Shown: positions 45,461 through 55,429 of the stretch, one piece after another
Layout of the letters: every line of letters starts with the position of its first letter
Numbering within the stretch: position 1 is the first letter of the stretch
Assembly: GCA_022559845.1 (NCBI GenBank)
Contig: CM040126.1
Span: forward strand, 126,766,886 to 126,830,885
Length of the DNA stretch: 64,000 nucleotides
Source: Amorphophallus konjac
Taxonomy: Eukaryota; Streptophyta; Magnoliopsida; Alismatales; Araceae
Direction of reading: 5' to 3'
The notes under the pieces: generated by a model
The model's database searches: none
What the model was told of the DNA's origin: nothing
The model's input: the letters and a program-made list of their open reading frames with translations, nothing else
Position numbers and translations under genes: made by a program

Positions 45461-47877
45461 TTATGTGACACAACCTCAGACCTAATTTAACAAGGACAAC
45501 CACAAGGCTATGAAGCCTACGCAAGCAGACCTTCGTATGGCGCAGACACTTAACCCGGGGGTAACTCGGGGATGCCGAGTCGAGGAAATGGGACAAGCCC
45601 TTTGCTGGTAGAGGGCCAGGAAAGTCTAAATCAAACCTCCCCTTGAGGTGCGGATATTCAACTCAATGTGTTGGCCTTGGCCGAGGGACGCGGATCACTC
45701 ACTCACACCCACGGGGGTCGCACAAGTGTGGTGGAGCCTTAAGATCGGGCGCTCTCTTCCTTACCAACATCGCAATTGGAGAATATTAAATGAACAAGAA
45801 TAATTGAGAGCAAGGGACGAGTTCTCACCTAGCCGGTTTGAAGAAACCGACTCCGGTCAGAGACGGGGGCGAGCGGGGAGGCGAGGGGAAGCACCCGCAC
45901 GCCGGGTCGATGAAGCTTCAAACCTGTGAGTGTAAATAATACATGAACTACCCCCATGCAAGGGGGGGGGAATCTCGGGGAATGGAAGCCAATGAATACA
46001 CTCAATATGACCTCCACGTAGGGAGGGGCCTTCAGTCGGCCAAGCAGGGAGGGGAATTCGAGCTAGAAGTGAAGAGAGGGAAGTCGAAGCCGAATCAGCC
46101 TGCTGACTGTGTCTTAGGACAGACCGTCAGGTATTTGGACGCTGTGATTAGCCCTGAATTTTTTTCCAGACGAAACCACTTGGAGATTTTGTCGTAGATG
46201 GATCTGGATGATGCTTGAATTTTGTAAATTTCTTCAGGCACCGCTGCTGGTCGGGGTAGGGGCTTGAACAGGGTGGCAGACCCTCGGATCTGACAGCTTT
46301 AGGTTCCCAATAGCAGGAAGCAGAGGTTGCCACGGTCACTCCCAAGCTCAGAATCATGTGCCGCCAGATTCGTTGGAACCATTGATGAGTCCTCTTCGAA
46401 GCAAGTCTGACGGGAATGCCAGCTGATGTTGGGGTTGACCGGTACGCTCTGAACACTGATGAGGGGTCGGTGCAGATTGAGTGGAAGAAGAACCGAGCAC
46501 CCGAGGGAGAAAATTTATAACTTTCAGGTCCAGTCGCCAAATGGGGCTCTGCTTCTTGGAGATGTTAGAAGACTCGTAGTAGAAGATGTTTGAAGAAGAA
46601 CTCTCGATCCGATTCCCAACACGATCGTCACAGTCGAGCTTCCAATTTGGCTCTGTTCTCCTGCTAGGGGGGGTCTACGCAGTTGTGGGAGAATGGCTTT
46701 CCTGGTCGATCACGAACTCGGAATGGGACGGGACCACCACCGTTGCGAAGAAGACAGGCTGACGCTTCCTTCGATATATGGTATGCCACCTGAAGCTCCA
46801 GAGCACGATAGGGTGGTCTCTGCAACCTGCGGCCAATCTGCTGCCTGCAACCAGAACTTGAGAGGGTGGAGATAGGTAATGGGGAATGGGGTAGATGGGA
46901 GGGGAAATGAGGTGGTTGTGTGTAGGGGCAGCCCCCAGCTGTGAGGGGGTCTAGGAGGGGGGGTTTCAAGGTGTGGGAAGGGGAGAATGGGGGCTGGAAG
47001 GGGGTGTTTGCTATGTGTGAGAGAGGAGCTACGAATTTGGGCTTGGAGGGAGTGGGGAAGGTGAGTGGGGCACAAGTAGGTGGAGGGAATGTGAGTTTGA
47101 ATTTTCCTTAATGGAGGGTATTCAATGATGGTCTTGGGGATGGGAGGGGTTGTGTTGGGGAAGGGAAGGGGTGCTTGGGGTAGTGGGAAGGGTGCTTGGG
47201 AAGTGGGTGGGGTAGTTGGGGGTTGGGAGGTGGAGCTGGGATTGGTGGAAGCTCTCTTGGGACTAGGGGGTGGAGTAATGGGATGTGTGGGGAAAGGGAG
47301 TGGCCTTTAATGGGAGTAGGTGGGAGAGTGGTGGTTGGGAAGGGAGGAGAGAGAAAATTTTTGAAATTGGGTGTGGAGGAGAGAGAAAGGGGAGTGAAAG
47401 AGAGAGATTAAGAGAGGGATGGGTGGGGAATCTCTCCCCTAGGGTCTCTCACCCAAATAATGGAATCTCTCCACTAGATAAGAAGTTTGAACTCTCAAAA
47501 TGGCAAGTTTTTCATTCATTGATTCATTAGTTCAAATGTGGGAAATGGGGTCCTATATATAGGCAACCCACATTTTATAAAAAGACCTTGACTCTTAACA
47601 CAATGACAAATAACCAAGGGAAGGGGAAGTGCCCTTGGGCCAAGCCCAATAAATTGGGCCCAATAGCTAACTAATAAACCCAATGACACTCAAACCTAGG
47701 GAAATAAGCACAAGAGCTAGGGACATGACTCAAATAAAGGGGAAATTACAATGATATGACTCAAATAAAATAAAGAAACATACATAGGACTCAAAATAAA
47801 TGACTAGACCATGATGTACGCCTCCGGGGTGACGAGAATGGTCGAGAGTGTCAGGACGGATGGTGATGACCCCATCA
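45461..47877 (-). repeat. 5' LTR of D
   Basis: 2417 bp, aligned with 37115-39519. The inner end is decayed (TTATGTGAC in place of TGATGTGAC). Hairpin at 45831-45852; TATA-like box 47554-47561. Confidence 0.92.
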
Positions 47878-47882
47878 ACATG

Positions 47883-48420
47883 TCTGGAGTAGCTGGGCAG
47901 TTGGGTGCGGCAGGCACCGATGTTAATGAAGTATCCAGGTGGTTGGGTGTCACAGGTACCGTAATGACTGAAGTTGTTGGGCACCATGAGACCCTGGCGA
48001 TCAGGTGCGTCTGGGACTGGCACTGGGGTGCCGGGGGCACTGCTGTGATTGAAGGAGCTAGGACTGTGAGACCTCAATGGTCGTGTTCAGGGCGCGTTCA
48101 TAGAGGTAGGGACTCAACACTTCCTCTTGCATCAAGACTCATAAAGTGTGCTTATTGTTCAGGTAATCGCATTCAGGGCACGCTCATCGAGATGACACCT
48201 GGTCGGTGCTTGATCATCGAGGCAGGGACCGGGCTGGGTGCTCTCATTAAGCAACATCTGGGCCATATACGATGATCGAGGCAAGGACCGAGTAGGGTGC
48301 TTTTATCAAAGTAACATTCCGGCAGTGCATGATCATCGAGGTAGAGATCGGGCAGGGTGGCTTTCATAGAAGTAGCATCTGGGCAGCATGCGATCGTCAA
48401 ACGACATCTAGATAGGGCAC
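47883..48420 (-). repeat. Inverted duplication, left arm part 2
   Basis: After D the 42-bp array continues to about 48090. From about 48170 at least three units of about 61 bp follow (GATCATCGAGG(C/T)AGGGACCGGG... GCATCTGGGC...), the inverse of the array at 49615-49985. Confidence 0.75.
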
Positions 48421-49614
48421 TGTTGGTACCGGCTTATTTTCTCAGATTAATTGAGGATTAAGCATAGGGAAATACTCCTTAAACAGAGCAAAACGGCATA
48501 ATGCCAAAGGTGCTCTACCCGCCAAGTTGAGCTTAAAAATCGAGACATGTCACCAGGTCAGGTGACACAACATAACGACCAGGGATCGTCCCCGAGCAAA
48601 GGGCACTACACTAGTTAGTTTCCCGACAACTGAGTCGGATCCAAGGTTCAGGACAACCTGCCATATCAAGTGACACTCTGAAGAGATTCATAGATCACCC
48701 CCGGATACCCGGCATACGGTATCACACCACCGGCACTTCAAAAACCAAGTTAACCCAGGGCTTAGAATGGCCTACCGTCCCATACAGCTCTTCGCCAAGA
48801 AGCGAGGGTCACCCCAACTACTAGACAAACGGCATCATTATGCCTACACCTCAGTTACCGGGCCAACTCGGGACTCCCATCAACCCATCGCATCACGCGA
48901 TGCATAACGGAAAAGTAAGGAACAACTTCCGACACACCTTCTATGAGCGGCTTGACACCGGTGACTCCAACAGTCGAATCACACCTGGGTCTGCTCGGTT
49001 CAATATGAAGCTTGGACGAGCACTGAGTTCAGGCATTCCAAGTCTAGATTCGAAGCCAACTCCAGTGCCTCCTCCGTAGCACTTCTAGGTGAACCTAGTC
49101 CATGGGGGATTCCTCTTCGGGCCTTCTTCGTAATGAGTCTAGGCTCGTCGCTATCTGCCCCCAGATCAGACCGGAGCGGCCATTTTTGTTCGACCGCACA
49201 GATCTGCGTCACCAGACGCCCTACAGAACGTGATCACCATTGCAAATTCTTTCTCTATGATACTACTGGGAACAACCACCAACCACTACCCCTCAGACAT
49301 ACTACGTCGAGTCCTCTTCACAACGAGGGCTCACCCATCCCGATCCGACAACGGAGCTGATTGCGGGGCCCATTCTTGTCGGGTTGCGTGACTCACCCAG
49401 GCAGGCCCGATTGAGGATGATCTCCCTGTTGAGGGTGTTCTCCTCATCTTTTTTCTTCGAATTAGGACCTGGCCTTCGATGTCAGCATACTACATCGAGT
49501 TCTCTTCGCAACGAGGGCTCACCCGCTCTGATCCGACATCGGAGTTGATTACGGTGCCAAGGACTTGGTTGGCAGAACCCGGAGTTGATCGAGTTTTCTG
49601 ATTAAGGTGTCCTG
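48421..49614. other. Spacer between the arms of the inverted duplication
   Basis: About 1.2 kb without recognisable coding. It contains one direct duplication of about 65 bp: CATACTACGTCGAG at about 49297 and CATACTACATCGAG at about 49488, 191 bp apart, each followed by CGAGGGCTCACCC. Small ORFs here show no family features. Confidence 0.5.
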
Positions 49615-49985
49615 TCTCGATATTCATGCACGACCTTGATGTCGCTTAGTGAAAGCACTCTACCCGAGCCATGTCTCGATATTCATGCATGACCCTAGAC
49701 GTTGCTTGATGAAAGCACTCGGCTCGAGCCCTGCCTCGATATTCGAGCACGACCCTGATGATTATTAATTAAAGCACCTCGCCCAAGCTCTACCTCGATA
49801 TTCGTGCATGACCCTGACACTACTGGATGGAAGCACCCTATCTGGCCTCTACCTTGATTATCATGCACTACTTGATGTTGCGGGATGGAAGCACCCTACT
49901 CGGTCCCTGCCTCGATGATCATGCATTGCCATGGTGTCACCTCGATAAGTGTGCCCTCAATACTATTACCCTAATAGTGTCAGGC
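49615..49985 (+). repeat. Inverted duplication, right arm: array of about 61-bp units
   Basis: Six or so diverged units of CTCGATATTCATGCACGACCC...TGGATGGAAGCACCCT type. They are the reverse complement of the units at 48170-48420 and precede the 42/167-bp array in mirror order. Confidence 0.7.
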
Positions 49986-51590
49986 CCCTGCCTCTACCAA
50001 CCGGCCCTGAGCACGACCATCGAGGTCTCATGGTGCCCATGTCTTTCTGTCACAACGGTGCCCTTGGTACCCAACTGCTCAGCCACTCTAGTCACGTTGG
50101 GGCCCACGGCACCTGACAGCTCAACCACTTGGGTCAATACGGTGCCCCCGACACCCGACCGCCGAGTCCAGACGACGCTGGGCAACTCTAGCCTCAACGG
50201 TGCTCAACAACTTTAGTCACAATGGTGCCCTTGGCACCCGACTACTCAGCCACTCCAGTCACGTCGGGGCCCATAGCACCGGATGACTCAACCACTCGGG
50301 TCACAACGGTTCCCCCGGCACCCGACCGCCGAGTCCAGATGACGCCGAGCTACTCTAGCCTCAACGGCGCTCAACAACTTCAGTCACAACGGTGCCCTCG
50401 GCACCCGACTGCCCAGCCACTCCAGTCACATCGGGGCCCACGGCACCCGACGGCTCAACCACTCGAGTCACAATGGTGCCCCCGACACCCGACCGCCGAC
50501 TCCAGACGACGTCGGGCAACTCTAGCCTCAACGGCGCTCAACAACTTCAGTCATAACAGTGCCCCCGGCACCCGACTACCCAGCCACTCCCGTCACATCA
50601 GGCCCCACGGCACCCGACAGCCCAACCACTCTAGTCATAATGGTGCCTTCGGCACCCGACCGCCGAGTCCAGATGATGTCGGGCTACTCTAGCCTCAACG
50701 GCGCTCAACAACTTAAGTCACAATGGTGCCCTCGGCACCCGACGGCTCAACCACTCAGGTCACAACGGTGCCCCCGGCACCCGACCGTCGGGTCCAGACA
50801 ACGCCGGGCTACTCTAGCCTCAGCGACGCTCAAGAACTTCAGTCACAACAGTGCCCTCGGCACCCAACTGCCCAGCTACTCCAGTCGCATTGGGGCCTAC
50901 AACACCCAACCGCTCAACCACTCGAGTCACAACGATGCCCCCGACACCCGACGGTCAAGTCTAGGCGGCGCCGGGCTACTCCAACCTCAACTGCCTAGCA
51001 ACTTCAATCACAACGATGCCCTTGGCACCCAACTGCCCAGCTACTCCAATTACAATGGTGCCAGCGGCACCCGACGGTCCTGTCCCGGTGACGCCCTACT
51101 ACTTCAAGCCCAGCGGTGGTCAAGCTCTCTAGTCTCATCAATGCTTATGGCACTTGATCATTCTAGCGATGATATCAAGGGCACCCAACTCTCCCACTTT
51201 CAACGGCATCTTGTCGCCCCAATCACAGCGGTGCTTAGGGTGCTCGACTGCTCCAATCATGACCATGCCAACGGCATCCAACTACTCCAGTCAAAGTGAT
51301 GCCTACGTCCTCAACTGCTCTAGTCACAACGGTGCCTACGATACCCAACGATTCCAAGCTCAACGGCTTGTGGTTGACCAAGTCAGGGCGATCCTCACGC
51401 TGTCCGACCGCTCCAGTCTCAACAGCGCTCGGCCGCTCCTCTCTCAACAGTGCCAGACCGCTCTAGTCACAAGTGGTGCCTACGCCATTCGGTCGCCTCG
51501 GCCCTAGCGACGCCCAACTGCTCCTACACAGCGGTGCCCACGGCACCCCTACTTCCCTGATCTCGACAATGTCCCATATCGGGAACACAT
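49986..51590 (+). repeat. Inverted duplication, right arm: 42-bp monomer in 167-bp higher-order units
   Basis: GGTGCCC landmarks at 50224, 50391, 50558 and 50725 are exactly 167 apart; the next is at 50850, 125 away. GCCGAGTCCA landmarks at 50161, 50328, 50495 and 50662 are also 167 apart. Each unit consists of four about 42-base monomers (GTGCC, a CGGCACCCGAC core, then CTCCAGTCAC); the 125-bp unit lacks one. Long ORFs arise because 42 is a multiple of three; 167 is not, so the open frame changes from unit to unit. I do not call a gene. Confidence 0.88.
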
Positions 51591-52568
51591 TGTGAAGCCC
51601 CTCAGGTGACATCCTGCTGAGTCACAAGTCCTTATGCGAAAATACCCACACAATAACGTAATGATCCGAGGACCGTCATAAATGACGGACTTGTCATGTG
51701 GCTTGCACACATTTGTAATCGGGCTTGCACGTTCCGTGTAAACGCCTCTCATGGCACATAGTGATGTAATCTAGTCCGGGAGTTGATCCCCATTCTTGCC
51801 AGCTGTCAATCTCGAGGCTGTCCAGCAAATCACCACAAGTCTCTCAGCTCGGTCCTCACTCCTCTTGCCGGATGGACCCTACATCTGAGTTAGAACATGC
51901 CTGCTCCCTGCCAAGTCAGTGTCCGCTGCTCCGCTGTCCAAGCCAATACCACCATCTCATAAACCCACAGTTCTTATCCTTTCTAATGTCCCCACTGGAA
52001 CCAGTCTCTCTGCCTCCAGTTCTCCCCACTGTGTTGCTGTTGTTCTGTCACTGTTGCATGGACTAAGCCCTCCCGACGTCGCGGCTCCTAGGGTCCCTAG
52101 CTCTCTCTTCGGCAGTAGAAACAAAGGTTTTCAGATTCAATCCGATGTAAAATAAACACTGGTTGCTTGCGACCGGTGGAAAAAGACGTCCAGTACATAA
52201 ATCCCCATAAGTACCTGCACACTTGTACTAGCGGAACCCCCTCCTCTCCACGTGACGCACGACATTACGTGCTTACATACCGTGCCCTGGCGGCACATCC
52301 CTAGTCAAACACTTGGTTCCGCAAGTGATTGTCGAGAAATCAACTGGCACGCCCGCATTCCATCCAGCTATCCATGTCCTAGTTTTCCAGAATGATTAAC
52401 CATAGGCCATCCCTTCTAGTGCGTTCCTATCATTCTTTTCATCTTCTTTTAAATTCCCCCGGAATCCCAGCGTGTCAAGTCGACCTATCTCGGCCTTTCG
52501 TAAAAAGGTGAGTGTGCATCCCCACCGCGAGGAGAAAACAGAAGTGACTCCACACGCGCGTAAATAAA
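51591..52568 (+). other. Unassigned, possibly LTR-like, region
   Basis: No coding similarity seen. It lies between the array and a primer-site-like sequence, so it may be the end of an old LTR whose start I cannot place. Confidence 0.3.
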
Positions 52569-52587
52569 TTGGCATACCCGGTGGGAC
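52569..52587 (+). promoter_or_regulatory. Possible primer-binding site of an old LTR element
   Basis: TTGGCATACCCGGTGGGAC resembles the TTGGCGCCC(A)CCGTGGGGC-type primer sites of some plant Ty3/gypsy elements, from memory and with several differences. No matching LTR pair was found. Confidence 0.3.
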
Positions 52588-53005
52588 GTCTCCTACCTTT
52601 CTTCTTTCTGTCGAAGAAGAGTCACCCCTACCAAGTGCACGCCGCAATGCCCTCGCCTTTTCTTATCGAAGAGGAAGAGGAGGACCCCCATCTAGGATGC
52701 AATGTGCGACTGGTCGCCATCGAGCGACCAACCTGCACGAGCAACGACAACAACAAACTGGTGGCGATAGTGACCTATGGTCCAATCGTCATCGCCATCC
52801 ACACTGGGCACGTACGGTTGGCAACACCAATCGTGTTCGATAACGCTGCCTCAACTTTCGGCTCGCCCTGATCCTCGGACGCCATTATCATGGCCGATGA
52901 GCAGCCCAGTCCGGTGACTGCCCATTTAGGTAGCTGGCCCCTCTACTCCTCCAGCAATAGAGACCCACGCGATCATTGACCTAGGGGTCCCCAGCTCCAC
53001 CAGCA
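52588..53005 (+). other. No recognisable feature
   Basis: A 100-codon open stretch with a Glu-rich patch (FLIEEEEEDP) is present, but it has no family motif and I do not call it a gene. Confidence 0.3.
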
Positions 53006-54480
53006 CTTGACACGGGCTTTCTGCCTTGGGTCCCCGGCTCCTCAGCACCTAACTCGGGCTCTCATCTCCGAGTCCCAGGCAAGCCTGCCCCCAGCACGAG
53101 TTTCCCACCCAGGGGTCAAGGCCTCCCAGTATTCTATTCGGGCCTCCCGACCCGAGTCTCGGACCCGCCAACAATCAATACGCACTTTCAACCCCAGGTT
53201 TGAGGCTCCCCAGCATCTGGCTCGGGTGCACAGCCATAGGTCTCATCAAGGTCGGCCCCGATGTGAACTCTCCGCATTGGGCCCTTGGCCTCCTAGCTCT
53301 ACAATGGGGTCTTTACCCCTACAATCCAACAATGCCAACTCCCAGCACAGGTTTTCCTATTCGGGACATGGCCACTACAACACCCAAGACGGGCTTCTAG
53401 CCCTGGGCCTCAGTTCCAACAACAACCAAGACGGGCTTCTAGCCCTGGGCCTTAGTTCCAGCAACACTTGAGATGGGCGTCTATCCCCAGGATCCAGTTC
53501 CAGCAACACCGAAGATGAGATTCTAGCCCTAGGCCTCAGTTCCAGCAACACCGGAGACGGGCATCTAGCCCCGGGATCCAGTTCCAGCAACACCCAAGAC
53601 AAGCTTCTAGCCCTGGGCCTCGGTTCTAGCAACACCTGAGATGGGCGTCTAGCCCCGGGATCTCGCTCCAGTAACACCCATCACGGGCTCCCAGCCCTGG
53701 GTTCCATCTTCATCATCACTCGAGATGGGCTTCCAGCCCCGGGTCCCAGCTCTATCAACACCCAAGACGGGCTTCCAGCCCTGGGTCTCAGCTAGGTCAA
53801 CACCCAAGATGGGCGCTTCACCTTGGGTCCCAAATTCCAGCATCACCAACACCCAAAAAGGGCATCTAGCTCTGGGTTCCAGCTCCAACAATACCCAAGA
53901 AGGGCATTAAGCCCCGAGTTCCGGCCTCAACATCACCCAAAATGGGCGTTCAGCCTCAGGATCCAGCTCCATCAACACCAAGGATGGGTCACCTGCCCTG
54001 GGATCCAGTTCCATCAACACCCAAGACGGGTGATCAACCTCGGGTCCCAGTTTCATCAATGCCCAAGACGGGCGTTCAGCCCTAGGTCCCATCTTTATTA
54101 ACACCCGAGACAAGCATTCGGCCTCGGGTCCTAGCTTCATCAGCACCCGAGACGGGCCTCCAGCCCCGGGTTCCAATTTCATCAACACCAAAGATCGACG
54201 TCCAGTCTTGGGTTCCAGCACCATCAGCACTAAAGACGGGCTTCTAGCCCTAGATCCCAGCTTTCTCAAGCACTCAATTTGGGTTTCCAGTCCTAGATCC
54301 CAACTTCATTAGCTCCCAGTACAAGCTTCCTACCTCAGCTACTAGCTTCATCAACACCCAATACGGGCGTCAAGCTCTGGGTCACCATCCCTCTGACATC
54401 CTCAGTTCGCAACATGGGTCACGAACCCCGAGTTCCGGCAATAACTCCGATGGCCTAAGTGAACACCAAGCTCCAGGTCG
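53006..54480 (+). repeat. 42-bp minisatellite (second array)
   Basis: Landmarks GA(C/T)GGG at 53388, 53430, 53472, 53514 and 53556 are exactly 42 apart; units then diverge toward both ends. The core GGGCTTCTAGCCC is a dyad. The period equals that of the array at 49.99-51.59 kb, but the sequence is different. Repetitive ORFs on both strands follow from the 14-codon period. Confidence 0.85.
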
Positions 54481-55429
54481 CCACTCTTTCGGCCCCAGCT
54501 CGAGCACTGAACTCCCGAGTTCCAACTACACCGACACTCACCAGAAATGCCATGCTCCAGATAGCCCTGGACCGGGTTCATTCGGTCCACCACATTGGTG
54601 CTGAGTCAACCTCGGCCTTGCAAAAAGGAAGGGGTGTCATGGTGGCTGTAAAAATGGGTGACCCACTGCCGCCGCCCCTGCCTATAGAAGACGAGGTGAG
54701 GCTCAAAGAAGCCGATGCACCAGTACCACACTGGGGGCAACCACCCCGATCCAATATCCAGCCTCCCAAGGCCAAGCAAGAGAGCAACTCCAAGGGGGAG
54801 CGTCGGTCCTCCCTCAAATGATTATGGGTCATTAGAAAAGAGACCCAGCCCATTTGGGGGTCACGAGTCAAGGGATCCCTCAACTCACCAGAATGACACC
54901 AAGCTCAAAATCCAGCAAAGCGGTTGTCAGCTCAAGGTCTTACTACCCAGTGAAGCATCCGTTAAGGTAGACTCTGGCTCTTGACAGATTGGGGGGACCG
55001 ACATCGACCAGTAATTCAGAAACTCACCTTGCCAATGTCAATCAATGACTCATGGTGAGTCCTGCCGACACCCTCCCAGTAGCCCCAAAGAAACTCAACC
55101 TACATCGGCCAATGACTCGGTGGAATCCTGACCAACGCCAACTGGTGAAACCAGAAAAGCTCCATCGGGTTCCCACCGGTGGCTACCAGCAAACCCTGGC
55201 GGGAGGTCTATCCCTTCAGTATTTATCATGTCCCAACGAGTATCAACACCCAAGCAGACACCCTATCCAAGCGTGGCTTCGGCCATCATGTTCAATAAGG
55301 CTGAGCCACCCAGATCCCAGTCAAAGTCCCATCCACCTACATCAAAGACCAGCCAATCTCTGGATCCACCGTAAAGTCCTGAGCTACTAGGTTGAGGGTC
55401 GATCCACTATCTCTTCTACAATAGCAACA
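54481..55429 (+). other. Mostly unrecognised; one RNase H-like remnant
   Basis: Only 55203-55298 reads like retroelement coding. The rest has stops in all frames I followed and no clear repeat. Confidence 0.4.
55203..55298 (+). pseudogene. Possible RNase H C-terminal remnant
   Basis: A 32-codon frame reads FSIYHVPTSINTQADTLSKR before a TAA. This resembles the closing (H)xPRxxNxxADxLSK motif of retrotransposon RNase H domains. It suggests that the minisatellite region belonged to an LTR retroelement, but the stretch is short. Confidence 0.4.

Larger units (their letters stand above)
37115..47877 (-). mobile_element. Element D: non-autonomous LTR element of the A/B/C/D family with a nested solo LTR
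   Basis: Minus-oriented, with the exact TSD acatg at 37110-37114 and 47878-47882. LTRs are 37115-39519 (2405 bp) and 45461-47877 (2417 bp). The ORF is split by solo LTR F. D sits in the left arm of the inverted duplication, whose array continues on both sides. Confidence 0.93.

Noticed and set aside
50222..51507. Long overlapping ORFs with PAPDxxxTPVT-type repeats
   Set aside because: They follow from a 42-bp period without stops and change frame at every 167-bp unit; no start context or conserved family.
52569..52871. 100-codon ORF after the possible primer site, considered as gag
   Set aside because: No Gag motif, no zinc knuckle, and broken shortly after.
53380..53680. CRISPR-like regular spacing
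   Set aside because: The whole unit repeats with no unique spacers, and the DNA is plant nuclear.
53007..54269. Repetitive ORFs on both strands (QDGLLALG-type and LLELRPRARSPSW-type)
   Set aside because: Artefacts of a 14-codon tandem repeat; both strands are open, which is not expected of a real gene.
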